Assembly (NCBI GenBank): GCA_963205235.1
Contig: CAUJIP010000073.1
Coordinates: forward strand, 1-64,000
DNA length: 64,000 nucleotides
Source of the DNA: Pseudomonadota bacterium
GTDB taxonomy: Bacteria; Pseudomonadota; Alphaproteobacteria; Rhodobacterales; Rhodobacteraceae
Direction of reading: 5' to 3'
Part shown: positions 1 to 10,600 of the stretch, in pieces
Layout: every line of letters starts with the position of its first letter
Position numbering within the stretch: position 1 is the stretch's first letter
Notes under the pieces: generated by a model
What the model saw: only the letters and a program-made list of their open reading frames with translations
Database searches by the model: none
What the model was told of the DNA's origin: nothing
Position numbers and translations under genes: made by a program

Positions 1-376
1 GACAGGCGCGGCTCGCTCCATCCCTTTTTGTCGGTTGACTGAACAATCGGCAGTTGTCCTGCCAAACTGTTGCGACCGTCGGATGCGGCGATCTGACATC
101 GGCAGACTGACGCCGAGGCGAAATCCCTGGTTTGCCTGAAAGCCGGGCATCGCCTATCGGTGCCAAGGGTTGCTTGAGCGGTTTCCGCGCAAGATTTCCG
201 GAAACTCGTTGCCATTTGCGACCATCGTGCCGCAAAGCGGGCATGAAATGAACGAAAATCGCGTCATAGTTGCGGACGCAATATGGGTTCGACCGCCGGT
301 GTCGGACTGAAATACAGTCGCTGCTTCGCAAGCGATCAGCCGCCCGCCAGATGCGATGGGCGAAGGAGGGAAGACT
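1..376. other. No gene recognised before the first CDS
   Basis: I see no convincing coding frame, RNA gene or repeat here. Short open frames run through the stretch but lack a ribosome binding site and family resemblance. It presumably carries the promoter of the lysozyme-like gene; no clear -35/-10 pair stands out. Confidence 0.4.
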
Positions 377-910
377 GTGCAATCGTTGAATGCGTTTCTT
401 GTCGCCCTGCGGATGATGGAATCCGGCGGCGACTATCAATCGGTGAACACGCTGAATTTTCTGGGGGCCTACCAGTTTGGCGAAGCGGCGCTGGTCGACC
501 TTGGCTATGTCCGCCAGGACAGCGACCCCTATGACAACAATTATTCGGGGGGCTGGAAGGGCAAGAACGGCATCGATTCGGCCAAGGAGTTTCTGGCCAG
601 CGAGTCGGCACAGGACAAGGCCGCTGAGGCCTGGGTCAAGTTGATGTGGCACTATATCGAGGCCGAGAACCTTGATCAGCACGCCTGGACCGAAGTTGGC
701 GGTGTCGAACTGACGCCCAGCGGCATGCTGGCGGCTTCGCATCTCATGGGAACCTATTCCCTGCAGGCCTTCATCGACTCGGACGGCAAGATCGACACCC
801 GCGACCCCTATGGCATGCCGGTTTCAACCTACATGATCCGCATGGCCAAGGTCGAAGTGCCCTTCGGCGTAAAGCCCGCTGACGCCGAGACTGGACCGGA
901 CGGGTACTGA
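377..910 (+). CDS. Lytic transglycosylase/lysozyme-fold protein
   Basis: A protein of about 177 residues that resembles the SLT/lysozyme fold. An early E-S-G-G motif (about residue 13) matches the catalytic Glu region of soluble transglycosylases, and a following G-A-Y-Q-F segment matches their G-x-x-Q motif. The likely role is cleaving peptidoglycan, but no signal peptide or transmembrane segment is visible, so the route to the periplasm is unclear. I chose the GTG at 377 because a strong AAGGAGGG lies 6 bases upstream; an in-frame ATG at 356 sits in front of that site and has none of its own. It converges on the glycosyltransferase gene with only 5 bases between stops. A phage-type endolysin is an alternative, but no phage genes are nearby. 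Fold: reasonable; substrate: inferred. Confidence 0.55.
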   Translation: MQSLNAFLVALRMMESGGDYQSVNTLNFLGAYQFGEAALVDLGYVRQDSDPYDNNYSGGWKGKNGIDSAKEFLASESAQDKAAEAWVKLMWHYIEAENLDQHAWTEVGGVELTPSGMLAASHLMGTYSLQAFIDSDGKIDTRDPYGMPVSTYMIRMAKVEVPFGVKPADAETGPDGY

Positions 911-915
911 TCGGT

Positions 916-3900
916 TCATTCAGAGGATTTGCGCCGTCCCGCCTGCAGTCGGGTGCCGATCCGGTCGATCTTGTACCACCCGGTCGGATGCCCGGTCAGG
1001 GCGCGGAACATCCCGCGGATGGCGGTGATATACAGCAGTTGCCGATAGCCAAAGCGCAGAAGCGGGATCAAGAGCAGCGTCTTCCATTCAAAGCGGCGCT
1101 CGAACCAGAAGGCGGTCAGGGTGCGCAGGACCTCGATCCCGGTCATGATGAAATAGCTGGTGAACAGAAGGATCGGCAACGCCCCGCCGGGCAGGGCCTC
1201 GCGCAGGATGATCGAATAGATCGCGGCGCCCAGAACCGAAACAAGCAGGATGTCATCCAGCAGCGCCAGCAGCAACGACACCGGGCCGAACCAGACTGAA
1301 TCGACGACGGAAAAGCCGACTGGTCGGCCCGAGGCCACCACGCCAAGGTGCTTCCAGCTGACCTGAAGCATGCCAAGCTGCCAGCGCAGCCTTTGCCGCA
1401 GAAAGGCGCGGGCGGTGACCGGGGCTTCGGTGATGGACCGGGCGCGTTCCTCGAACTTGACACGATAGCCCGCGCGATGGACAGCGACGGTCAGGTCGGC
1501 GTCCTCGGTGATCGTCTCGCCGGAGAAACCGCCACTTTCGCGCACGGCCTTGGTGCGCCAGGCCCCGACCGCGCCGGGGACGACCAGAATTCCGTCAAAG
1601 AATTCATGCGCCCGGCGCAGCACGTTCTGGGTCACCATGTATTCCTGATGCTGGAAATCGGTCAGGATGTTCACCCGGTTGCCCACCTCGACCAATCCGG
1701 CGACGGCACCAACCTTCTTGTCCCTGAAGGGCTGGACCAGCCAGCGGATCGTATCGGGCAAGAAGATCGAATCCGCATCGGCTACTACGAAGATCGGCGT
1801 GTCTATTTCCGACAGGGCCAAGTTCGCGGCATGCCATTTCCCGGCGTTTTCCTCGTGCAGCAGATGCAACCGGGGGTTTGTGGCGATCAGTTCGCGGATC
1901 ACCTCTGCGGTGCGGTCGGTCGAGCCGTCATCGACGATGTAGACGTTGAAATCCGGGTAGTCCGACTGCAGGACCGAAGCGACACAGGCGGCGATGACCT
2001 TCTCCTCGTTGAAGGCTGGGATCACGACGGCGACGGGCGGCGTAAAGCCGGGGTCGATCGCGCCATTGGGCCTCCGGATCAGCGAGAGCGCGATGTAAAG
2101 CAGCGAGAAGGCCGCCGAAATCACCAGCATCACAAAGAACAGGACCATCACCCCGTTCAAAAGGAAGTTCGCCACGGTAAAGGCGATGCTGTCACCGATA
2201 CGCTCGTCCGGCAGGCCGGTTGTGGTTGGGGGCGGCCCCTCTGTTCGGGTGGCAGCTGCGGGCGGCAGGAACTGGTATCCGTCTGTCAGAAGCCGTGTCA
2301 AAAGGTCCGGCAGGGCGGCAATCTGGTCATGTCCCGCATAGCGCAGGTCCAGGGCAATCACCTGGGTCTGGTCGAAATCGCCTTCACGCGCGATCCGGTC
2401 GGCAAAATCCTGCGTGTCGACCACCCCGAACGGGGCGTCGAAACTTGACCGAAGCGAGATCAGCCCAAGCTCCAGAAGCGCGATCTCGGCACGGAAGGCG
2501 TCATGGCTGAACTTTGGCGGCCCAGCGCCGGGGCGCAGCAGGATCAACCGCGCCGGGGTGCCGAAGTGCTGCACATGATAAAGCTGCACGAAATTCAGCT
2601 CCATCTGCGCGGTGATGCGGGATTCAGGTCGATCCGGCAGTGGCGGCAGTTGCCGCAGGCCAAGCAGATGCCCGGCAGCGACCAGCTTTTCCGCCGAACG
2701 ACTGCGTTCCAGCAGCACCGGCAGATCGGCAAAGAAGGCGGCAGTGACCTGATGCTGGGCCAGTGTCGCGATCAGGAGATCGACATCCTCGTCCAACGGC
2801 AGGCCGTCAAAGGCCAGCACAAGGCCGCCCGTCTGTTCGACCCCGCGACGCTCGGCCTGATTTGGCAGGGGCAGGGTGGCATAGCCCTCGGCCTGAATGA
2901 ACTTTCCCGCCGGGTCCAGTTTCACCCAGCGCTGGCCCATGACGGCGGGGGTAATTCCGCCAAGGGCCGGGCCGCCGGTTTCGGACAGGACCTGACCCGA
3001 AAGATCGACCGGCCCCGAAAGGCCCGAGTGATTGGGGCGACCCAGGGCATCGGGCTGCAAAAGCGACCAGACGGCAGGATCTTCATAGCCAAGCGGCCAG
3101 ATTGCTATGCCTTGGTCGGGGGGCAGGGTGGCAAGCTGGTTGTGCATCGAAGCCGCGTCCAGAAGCCAGATGTCATTGGTCTGTCGGTCGGTACCGATGA
3201 AATGCAGCAGTGTGGCCCCGGAAGCGGGGTCAAACCAGGGCGCGAGCCCGGCGCGATGGGCGCGGGCCAGCGCCTCACCATAGCTGATCCGCAGGCTTCG
3301 GCCTTTCCCGCTTTGCCAGGCTTGACCAAAGCTGCCCAGGGCCACGACAAGCTTTTTCGCCGGGATCAGGTCGCGGATGTCGCTTAGGGCAGGGTCCGCC
3401 CAATCCGGCGGTGTCGGTGCCACCAGAGGCGAAGCCGTTTCGCGGAACGCCTTGACCACGGCAATGTCCAGCCGACTGACCAGAACCGCATCGCGCCAGA
3501 ACCCGGCCTCGGGCCCCGCGATCAGGCAAAGCGTCGGAGGGGCGTGTCCGGGGCTTGTCGTCGCCCGCGCCAGCCGGGAGAAAGCCTCGCGCAGAACGGC
3601 GGGATCAAGGTCCGGATGCGCGCCAAGATCAAGGCAAAGCTCTGGTTGCGGTTGTTCCAGAAGCAGGGCCGCAAGCTGGCTGACCAGCTCGTCCAGCGCC
3701 GGACCGGGCGAAAGCAGAGCGGCCAACTCGTCCGTCCGGGTGGTCGTCGTGATCCGCGCTACCGGCAGGGCCGAACCGCCGGGCATGCCGATTTCGTTGG
3801 CAAGCTCTTGCAGCGCCAAGTTCCGTTTGGCCCAAAGTGGCACCACCGTTCCGTCCGGAGCGCCCAGCAGGAAGGCATCGGCAAGCACGCGGTCAAGCTG

Positions 3901-4242
3901 GTCGCAGCGGCTGCGCAATCCCGTCAATGCAGTGCTGTCAGCGGTGGGAAGATAGCCCAGCACCAGCCGCTTCCGCCCAGCACCCGCGAGGGGCGCGCGC
4001 TTGCAAGGCTCGGAGGCGTTTGATTGCAGGGTGACAAAGGCATCCTGCGGCCGCGCCGTGCTTTCGCTTGCCGGCGCAACCGCGGGCAGGGCCACATCGA
4101 TCAGCAGGCGGCGGCCAAGGTCCCAAAGCCAAAGCACGGTGGCAATTGCCAGCACGGCAAGCAGCACGACGACCACCTTGCCACGAATGCCGCTGCGGTC
4201 TTCGAAGACGTGGTCTGGTTCCTGTTCGGGGATCTGGCTCAC
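916..4242 (-). CDS. Membrane GT2 glycosyltransferase with degenerate GH18-like and NodB-like domains
   Basis: 1108 residues from a GTG start. Order: N-terminal membrane helix (about 23-43); a GH18-like region (about 90-440); a polysaccharide-deacetylase-like region (about 470-680); a membrane helix; a processive family-2 glycosyltransferase domain (from about 735) with D-D-G-S near 772, D-A-D near 817, T-E-D-A-D near 907 and Q-R-L-R-W near 950; then several membrane helices. This resembles trifunctional hydrolase-deacetylase-synthase proteins and PgaC/hyaluronan-synthase-like enzymes, so the predicted job is polymerising and extruding a polysaccharide. Oddly, the GH18 DxxDxDxE region reads L-D-L-G-A-H-P-D-L-D with no Glu, and the NodB T-F-D-D motif reads A-F-D-G with no His pair afterwards, so both N-terminal domains look catalytically dead. 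Last gene of a minus-strand cluster. The sugar is unknown. Confidence 0.8.
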   Translation of the reverse strand: MSQIPEQEPDHVFEDRSGIRGKVVVVLLAVLAIATVLWLWDLGRRLLIDVALPAVAPASESTARPQDAFVTLQSNASEPCKRAPLAGAGRKRLVLGYLPTADSTALTGLRSRCDQLDRVLADAFLLGAPDGTVVPLWAKRNLALQELANEIGMPGGSALPVARITTTTRTDELAALLSPGPALDELVSQLAALLLEQPQPELCLDLGAHPDLDPAVLREAFSRLARATTSPGHAPPTLCLIAGPEAGFWRDAVLVSRLDIAVVKAFRETASPLVAPTPPDWADPALSDIRDLIPAKKLVVALGSFGQAWQSGKGRSLRISYGEALARAHRAGLAPWFDPASGATLLHFIGTDRQTNDIWLLDAASMHNQLATLPPDQGIAIWPLGYEDPAVWSLLQPDALGRPNHSGLSGPVDLSGQVLSETGGPALGGITPAVMGQRWVKLDPAGKFIQAEGYATLPLPNQAERRGVEQTGGLVLAFDGLPLDEDVDLLIATLAQHQVTAAFFADLPVLLERSRSAEKLVAAGHLLGLRQLPPLPDRPESRITAQMELNFVQLYHVQHFGTPARLILLRPGAGPPKFSHDAFRAEIALLELGLISLRSSFDAPFGVVDTQDFADRIAREGDFDQTQVIALDLRYAGHDQIAALPDLLTRLLTDGYQFLPPAAATRTEGPPPTTTGLPDERIGDSIAFTVANFLLNGVMVLFFVMLVISAAFSLLYIALSLIRRPNGAIDPGFTPPVAVVIPAFNEEKVIAACVASVLQSDYPDFNVYIVDDGSTDRTAEVIRELIATNPRLHLLHEENAGKWHAANLALSEIDTPIFVVADADSIFLPDTIRWLVQPFRDKKVGAVAGLVEVGNRVNILTDFQHQEYMVTQNVLRRAHEFFDGILVVPGAVGAWRTKAVRESGGFSGETITEDADLTVAVHRAGYRVKFEERARSITEAPVTARAFLRQRLRWQLGMLQVSWKHLGVVASGRPVGFSVVDSVWFGPVSLLLALLDDILLVSVLGAAIYSIILREALPGGALPILLFTSYFIMTGIEVLRTLTAFWFERRFEWKTLLLIPLLRFGYRQLLYITAIRGMFRALTGHPTGWYKIDRIGTRLQAGRRKSSE

Positions 4243-4359
4243 GCGGGGTGGTTCTTTCCGGGATCTGGCAGGCGGATGCAGGGTGTTGGGTGGGCTGCCG
4301 ATGACAAGCTTAAGACTGCCCCGGACCGGGCGGCGACACGGGGTGCGCCAGGTTTCGCG

Positions 4360-6921
4360 TCAGCGCAGCGCATGGCCGATTGCCGTCAGGATGACGCCAT
4401 TTGTGTTCAGGTCGGTATAGTTCGGCATGGCCCGCATCGTGCTGGTGAATACCCCCACCGAAAAGCCCAGGCCCTCGATCCGGGTCTTTTCGCGGATCAC
4501 CTGCAAAAGCTGGCTGCACCAGGCATGCGACCGCAGGGCGGACCAAAGATAGGCGGACTTGGTGCTCAGAAGTTCGGCCTTCGCGCGAAACTCGGGCGTG
4601 TCATGTTCAGCCGCCCCGCCCAGACCGCGCACGACCCAAGCTGCCTCGCCCAAAGCGCCAAAGCGCAGACCCTGATAGGAAAACCACGGAGAGAAGTTCA
4701 GTGGCGCTTCGGACGCGCATTTCAGCTGCCCCGTCGTCTCGAACCAGTCAAGCTGCGCGTCAAACAGGACATCGGCGATCAGACCAGCAGACGGGTCCGG
4801 GCCAAGCTCGATCAGGTCCAGCAGGGCGGGTTCGACCCCGACCTGACCGATCCGGGCAACATCGTAAAGCTGGGCGATTTGCCGGTCGGTCTTGGTGCCC
4901 CCCTCCAGCCCGGCATAGGGAGAAAGCAGGCCATAGCCCCAAAGATCAAACCCGCGCCGGATATAGGGTGTGCAATGCGACAGTGTCGTGTCGGTCCAGC
5001 TGTCCTTCAGATGGCTGTGCGGGCGCCCCTCGGGCAGAGCCTGTGACAGATCCCAGACGGCGGGAACCATCTCGGCCGTGATGGAATCGACCAGCCCCGC
5101 AGTCACGACCGACCGCAGCGCGACAAGGAACCGGCCCACATCGCAAACGTCGAAACCCGGCGCGACTATGCTGCCGTCGTCGGTGCGAAACATGGCGGGC
5201 GGCAGGTGCAGGCCTTCGACATCGCCCAGCGGCAGGTTCTGCAGCAATAGAAGGACCCGGTCGCTGGCCTCGGACTTGTCGATGAAGGCCAGTTGATGGG
5301 CCACGCGAATGCCATGCAACTGGCTGGCCAGATCCCACATCGTCGCTTCGCGGTTGATGACCGTCGTTTGCCCGGTCTGCACCGTGCCCGCGCAAAGTCC
5401 GGTCTTGGCATCGGTGAACCGGTCGACATAGCGCCAGGCAAGCCTTGCGTCCCCGATCAGGCGGGCGCGTTCGTCCGTGTCGGGGGCCGGGGGCAGGAAG
5501 GGATCGGTCACCGCGCGCCGCCGCACCGACCAAAGCCGGGCAAGGACCGGCTCGGTTTCCACCAGGTGCCGCGCAAGCCCCGGAATGGTGTGAAAATAGG
5601 CGCGACCGGACAAGGCGGCCTCGACAAACCGGCGGATCAATTGCGCGCGGCGCACCGGTAGCAGCACATCTGCCGGGCGGATTGTGACCAGGTGATCTTC
5701 CAGCGGCGAGAGGTCCAGAACCGACTCGGGTCCGTCCGGAAGCTGGCGCAGGGCCAGGTGCAAAAGCCCATCGGGATCGACGCCCTGACGCGGCCAGACT
5801 GCCGCCGGTCCCACATGCACCGCGACCGACTGGCCCGACGGACCCACGCCGCCCCCGTTGTCGCGCAGACAATCGGGAAGCGGCAGGGGCACCGCACCGT
5901 CCCTTGCCGAAGGGGCGCAGAAGTGCACGGTTCCGGGCAACGCGCCAAAATGGTCCGCGCGCCCCGCCACCGTCAAGGGAACGCCCTGACTTGCCAATTC
6001 GCCAAGGAAGGCAAGCACGGCTGCATCCTCCTCCGGTCCCGTCCCCGGTTCGACCAGCAGCGCCACGTCAAGGGGAAGGCCCTCACCCGCGAAAAGCCGC
6101 AGCTGGGCGGGGCTGACCATGTGGATCCGGCCCGACGAAAAGGCCTGCCCCAGATGCGAGGCGATCCTTGCCGCATGCGCAGGCAGGGCCGACAGGCCCT
6201 CTGCCCCGATCCCGGCAAGCGACAGCGAAACAAGCAGATCCTCGCCCCGGTTCAAAGCCGCGAACAGGCGCTGCTCCAGATCAGGGGCGTCCATCCTGGT
6301 CCAAAGCCCGCCCTGCATGACCAACTCGCCCCGCCCTGCGACGCTCTGCAACAGGGGGCCAGTGCCCGCCCGCAAATGAGCCCGGAACCCCGCCCCGCGA
6401 AAGGCGGTGTGGTCGATGTTCGGATCCTCGCCCCGGTCGACCAGCGTGACCACCGGAAAGGACTGTTGCGCCGCCGGACCTGCGGCAAATGCCGCCAGGA
6501 CCGCCTGCCGCAACTCACCCGCCCGACGCAGCTGGAAATAGCGCTCGGGCCGGGGCAACTTGCCGATCAGCAGCGCCAGATCGAACAGCCCCGGATCGCG
6601 CAAGGCCAGCCTCGCCAGACGGTCGCAAAGCGGTTGATCTGCCGCCGCCCCCGTCAGGGCAAGAAGATCGGCTACACAGGTTACCGGCAAGCCTGCCGAC
6701 AGGAACGGCGCAATCACCGCTTCCAGCATCGCCGGATCAAGGCCGGGGCCAACCCCGTCGACCAGCAGCGTAACCTGCGTTGCATAGGCCTGCGCCGCCA
6801 CAGGCAAAGCCAGCACCCCGACCGAAACAGCCGCCGCCCCACCCCGCAACACCGCACGGCGGGTCATGCCGACCCTGTCGCCCGGATGTCCATGCCCCAA
6901 AGCGGTGCGGATCGGGGTCAT
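4360..6921 (-). CDS. Tat-exported DUF3131 protein
   Basis: 853 residues. The start at 6921 is set by a 4-base ATGA overlap with the upstream deacetylase gene; a second in-frame ATG at 6867 directly precedes a twin-arginine signal (T-R-R-A-V-L-R-G-G followed by a hydrophobic stretch ending A-Q-A), so either could be used. The C-terminal half matches DUF3131, a glycoamylase-like family found beside exopolysaccharide synthases (T-G-x-T-T-V-I-N-R-E-A-T-M-W-D-L region). The N-terminal half holds two stretches that look like eroded deacetylase folds (L-L-V-D-G-V-G-P and L-L-V-E-P-G-T-G-P) without the metal ligands. Probably a periplasmic factor that trims or binds the polymer made by the neighbouring glycosyltransferase. 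No enzymatic role is proven for DUF3131 that I know of. Confidence 0.7.
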   Translation of the reverse strand: MTPIRTALGHGHPGDRVGMTRRAVLRGGAAAVSVGVLALPVAAQAYATQVTLLVDGVGPGLDPAMLEAVIAPFLSAGLPVTCVADLLALTGAAADQPLCDRLARLALRDPGLFDLALLIGKLPRPERYFQLRRAGELRQAVLAAFAAGPAAQQSFPVVTLVDRGEDPNIDHTAFRGAGFRAHLRAGTGPLLQSVAGRGELVMQGGLWTRMDAPDLEQRLFAALNRGEDLLVSLSLAGIGAEGLSALPAHAARIASHLGQAFSSGRIHMVSPAQLRLFAGEGLPLDVALLVEPGTGPEEDAAVLAFLGELASQGVPLTVAGRADHFGALPGTVHFCAPSARDGAVPLPLPDCLRDNGGGVGPSGQSVAVHVGPAAVWPRQGVDPDGLLHLALRQLPDGPESVLDLSPLEDHLVTIRPADVLLPVRRAQLIRRFVEAALSGRAYFHTIPGLARHLVETEPVLARLWSVRRRAVTDPFLPPAPDTDERARLIGDARLAWRYVDRFTDAKTGLCAGTVQTGQTTVINREATMWDLASQLHGIRVAHQLAFIDKSEASDRVLLLLQNLPLGDVEGLHLPPAMFRTDDGSIVAPGFDVCDVGRFLVALRSVVTAGLVDSITAEMVPAVWDLSQALPEGRPHSHLKDSWTDTTLSHCTPYIRRGFDLWGYGLLSPYAGLEGGTKTDRQIAQLYDVARIGQVGVEPALLDLIELGPDPSAGLIADVLFDAQLDWFETTGQLKCASEAPLNFSPWFSYQGLRFGALGEAAWVVRGLGGAAEHDTPEFRAKAELLSTKSAYLWSALRSHAWCSQLLQVIREKTRIEGLGFSVGVFTSTMRAMPNYTDLNTNGVILTAIGHALR

Positions 6922-7679
6922 GGTGTGCCCCCGACCTCTGACAGTGCGTCGCGCACGGTTCTGACCTCTATGATCCCGCCCGCTTGCAGCAAGGCCGCGC
7001 AGCTGAAGATCGCCTCTGCCTTCGCGGCCGAGACTTCGTAATCCGACGGCTCGCCTTCGGTAATGCCGTGGAACAACAGCACCAGCCAGGTCCCGTCGCG
7101 GGCGCTTTCGACCATCTCGCCGCAAACTTCGGCCGAGGACATGCTTTCGATCACTTCCAGCCGCCCGACAAGGCGCGGGTCCAAGGCCGCACGCGGGTTA
7201 CGCCCGCCGTGGCCCTTCCAGGAAAGATGCGCCTGATAGACCCCCATGATCCGGTCCAGCGTCGCATCGGTGAAATCGCCGAAGGGCGACGAGAACGACA
7301 CCGGGGCCACACCCGTTTGCGCCAGAATGTCCGCCGCCGCGCCTTCGATCTCGTCCGCCAGGGCTGTCGGATCAAGGCCGGGCAGATGCATATGCGTCCG
7401 GCCATGCGCGCCGATTTCCCAGCCTGCGGCCTGAAAATCGCGGACCTCGTCCCAGGTCATCGTCCAGCCGCCGGGTGTCAGGCTTTCGGTTACAAGCTCG
7501 GTCGGCACGAACAGCGTTCCCGCCAGCCCATGCGCCTTGGCCAGACGAAGCCCAAAGTCGTATTGCGACCGCGAGGCATCGTCGAAAGTGATCGTGACCA
7601 GCCCCTTCGCGGTTTCGGCACAGACACCCGTCACCGCAAGGGCGAGGATCAGCGCGGCACGGCAGGCAACGGCGATCAT
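6918..7679 (-). CDS. Secreted polysaccharide deacetylase (NodB/CE4-like)
   Basis: 253 residues. The start at 7679 overlaps the stop of the OpgB-GDPD gene by ATGA and is followed by a signal peptide ending near C-A-E. The CE4 motif 1 is intact (T-I-T-F-D-D), motif 2 reads G-A-H-G-R-T-H, and an S-P-F-G-D-F segment matches motif 3. This is the only protein in the cluster with the complete acidic pair, so it is the best candidate for the active deacetylase acting on an N- or O-acetylated glycan in the periplasm. It is translationally coupled to both neighbours. Confidence 0.8.
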   Translation of the reverse strand: MIAVACRAALILALAVTGVCAETAKGLVTITFDDASRSQYDFGLRLAKAHGLAGTLFVPTELVTESLTPGGWTMTWDEVRDFQAAGWEIGAHGRTHMHLPGLDPTALADEIEGAAADILAQTGVAPVSFSSPFGDFTDATLDRIMGVYQAHLSWKGHGGRNPRAALDPRLVGRLEVIESMSSAEVCGEMVESARDGTWLVLLFHGITEGEPSDYEVSAAKAEAIFSCAALLQAGGIIEVRTVRDALSEVGGTP

Positions 7680-10600
7680 GGGGTCACCCCGACCGTCAGG
7701 CTTTGCCGCAATTGCGTGCCCTCGGGCCCGGTGAACTCGACCAGGCGCCCATCCGGCTGCACCAGACCGATGTAGGGCTGGCGAAAGCCGATGGCCGGGG
7801 CTTTGGTCAGCGGGGTTCCCGTAAAAAGCGGGTCCAGCGCGGTGCCGTCGCAAAGCGCGCTGTCATGCACGACCAGGGCCAAGGCCGTGCCATCGGACAG
7901 CGCCTGAACCAGTGCAGCGTGGAACGGCTGAGGATCGGGTGGCATGCCGCTATCCAGGGCGGCGCAGCCGTCGAATGCCGCCAGAAGGGCCGGCGGTTGG
8001 CCTGGCAGAAGCGCGATCAGGTTCAGGCCCCGGCCAAGGGTCAGGGGATCACCAACGGCACCGCGCAGGCTGCTTTCGCCCGATTCATATCCGGACGAGG
8101 TTGCCTCGAACCGGGCGACGGGGCCGGGCTTCAGATCATCGGTGAAGATCTCGGCCGCCCCGGCCTGCAGCGCGGCGGCAAGCTCGGCCTCGGTGTTCAG
8201 CGTATGCACCCAGCTTAGCACCCCGGTGGCATCGCGGGCCTTCCGGGCAAGCCCCGCGTCAAGCCGTTCGGGCGGCATGGCCAGCCCCAGGACATCCATC
8301 CGGTCGAGGGCTTTCAGCACGGCGTCCGCGTCACCCTGATACTGATACATCGACCAGATCACATCCGGAAAGCCCATGTCGCGGACGGGCCGGTACTCTT
8401 CGGGCTGATAGACCTGCGGCACGAAGCGGGGTCGCAGATCGGGATAGGTCCTGCCGATCCAGTCATAGGCATCCAGCGCGCCTGACTTCAGGTCCAGCAC
8501 GATCCGCACCTTCGTATGGTCGCGCATCCAGGCCGTCAGGGTCTCCAGCGTGCAGGGGGTGAAGCCTGCGCTTGTCGCCGCGCGGGACATGACATCGGCA
8601 AGCGGCAAGGGCCCGGCAGGGGCCACGCCGTCCAGCGCAAGGAAAGGGGCGTCCCAGTCGTGCAGGCAGACAAGCTGCCTGTCCGAGGTCCAGCTCAGGT
8701 CGATCTCGATCAGATCGAAACTGGCGGCATTGGCCTCCAGCGCCTCAAGCGAGTTGGTATAGGTCTGGTCCCCCAGGGCGCCGCCCGCATGGGCTATTCG
8801 CGGCAACCAGGCAAGCTGGCGCTGCGCGTCCCGGCGCAGGGGCCGCATGATGTTGGTCAGATCGACCCCAAGCGCGGACTGCCGTTCGCCAACGAATTCC
8901 TGTACTTCGCCGTTGCCCGCAATCAGCGCGACATAGGGCTCTTCATACCAAAGATCGCGCCATTTCGTCAGGCGCGTGCCCGCAAACAGCGGCTCTAGCC
9001 CCGGATCGACCTCATAGCAGACGACGCTGTTATGGGCGACGATGGCAAAGGCGCCATAGCCAAGGGCATGGGCGTCGATAGCCGCCTGAAAGTCGGTGAC
9101 CAGCGGCACGTTGTCGGGTTGCCGTCCGCCATAGCCGCAGGTGTCGACATGGCCAAGCTTGACCGGGGTCGCGTCGGGGTTCAGGCCCAGCAGGGTCAGC
9201 CCCCGCATCAGGCTGACCTTCTCGCCGGTTTCAGGGTTCAGCACCCAGCTTTCGCCGTTCATGTAGCCAGCCGATCGGACGGCGATCGACCCGGTCAGCC
9301 CGTTCGGCGGGGTGTACGAGACGATGTCCGACGTGGCGAACTGGCGGCGGCGGGTCAGCTCGGCCAAGAGTGTGTCCTGAAAGGCCAAGCCCCCGATCTC
9401 GCGCTGAAAAGGCGCGGCAACCGCTTCGGCGGAAAGGGGGGCACCTTCAGACAGGGCAAGCTGGCGCAGGTCCGGGCTGGAAAGGCTGCCGACAAGCGCA
9501 CAAAGCTCGGCCCCATCAGGGGCCGGGCCCGCGGCATAGATTTCGGTCTTCTGGCAGGCGTCCAGCCACAGAAACTTCTGGTCAAGGGGCAGGGTGGCGA
9601 CGATCTCGGCAAGCGTCAGATCGCTGTTCAGGTCAAAGTCGATGCCTGTAACCTCAAGCCCGTCATTCAACCGCAAGAGAAGCGGGTATTTCAACCGGCG
9701 GGAATCCAGAATGACCTCGCCTGCCGCCTGATCCACCGCGATCCCGCCGGTGATCTTGGGAAAGGACCACATCGCCGCCAGATAGCCGCGTCCGGCTGCG
9801 ATCCGGTCTTCCAGCCCCGGTTCTGCTGCGCGCAGACTTGCGGCATCGGCCAGAAGGTCGCGCCCGAAGCCAAGCGCCGGGGTCGGCGACCCGATCAGGC
9901 TTAGCAGTGTCGGTCCCAGATCCAGTGTCGTGCCGGGCTTGTCGACCAGGGCCGGGGGCAGGTCGGGGGCAAAGACCATCAGAAGATTGCGGCGTGGACC
10001 TGCGTTCAAAAGATCTTCGGCCAGGTTCGGCATGGCAAGGTGGTCCGAGGCGACGACCAGCACAGTATCCTTGAAGGCAGGGTCGCTCCGGACATGCCGG
10101 ATGAACTCGGCTGCCAGTCGGTCGGCACAGTGGACGGCGTTCAGGAACTGGTTCGTGCCATCGCCATAGGGCTGATCGGCGCAACTTTGCGACGGAAAGC
10201 CAAAGGGGTGATGGGTGTCCAGCGTCAGCATCACCAGACCGAAGGGCGCGTCCCCCTTGGCCAGCGCGTCAAGACGCTGGATCGCCTGCGGATAAAGGCT
10301 GTCATCGAACAGACCCCATTCGTTGACATAGGCCGGGTCCGTCAGCCGGGGCTCAAGCTGAGTCCGCCCTTCGACCAGATCGAAATGATGGCTGTCGTAG
10401 AAGGTGCCCTTGCCCGCAAAGCCCAGATCCGCGCCGCCGACATAGGCAAGATCATAGCCCTCGGCGTCCAGAAGGTCGCCAAGACAGGTGGCCCCCGGCA
10501 GAAACCGGTCGAACCCCGCACCCGATCCGATCAGCGGCATGCCGCACTGGCTGGCCACCATTCCCGCAATGGTCCAGCCCGCCTCTTCCACCTCGGTCAG

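Noticed and set aside
5692-7041. 449-codon plus-strand frame
   Set aside because: Antisense to the DUF3131 and deacetylase genes; basic, low-complexity product with no family resemblance.
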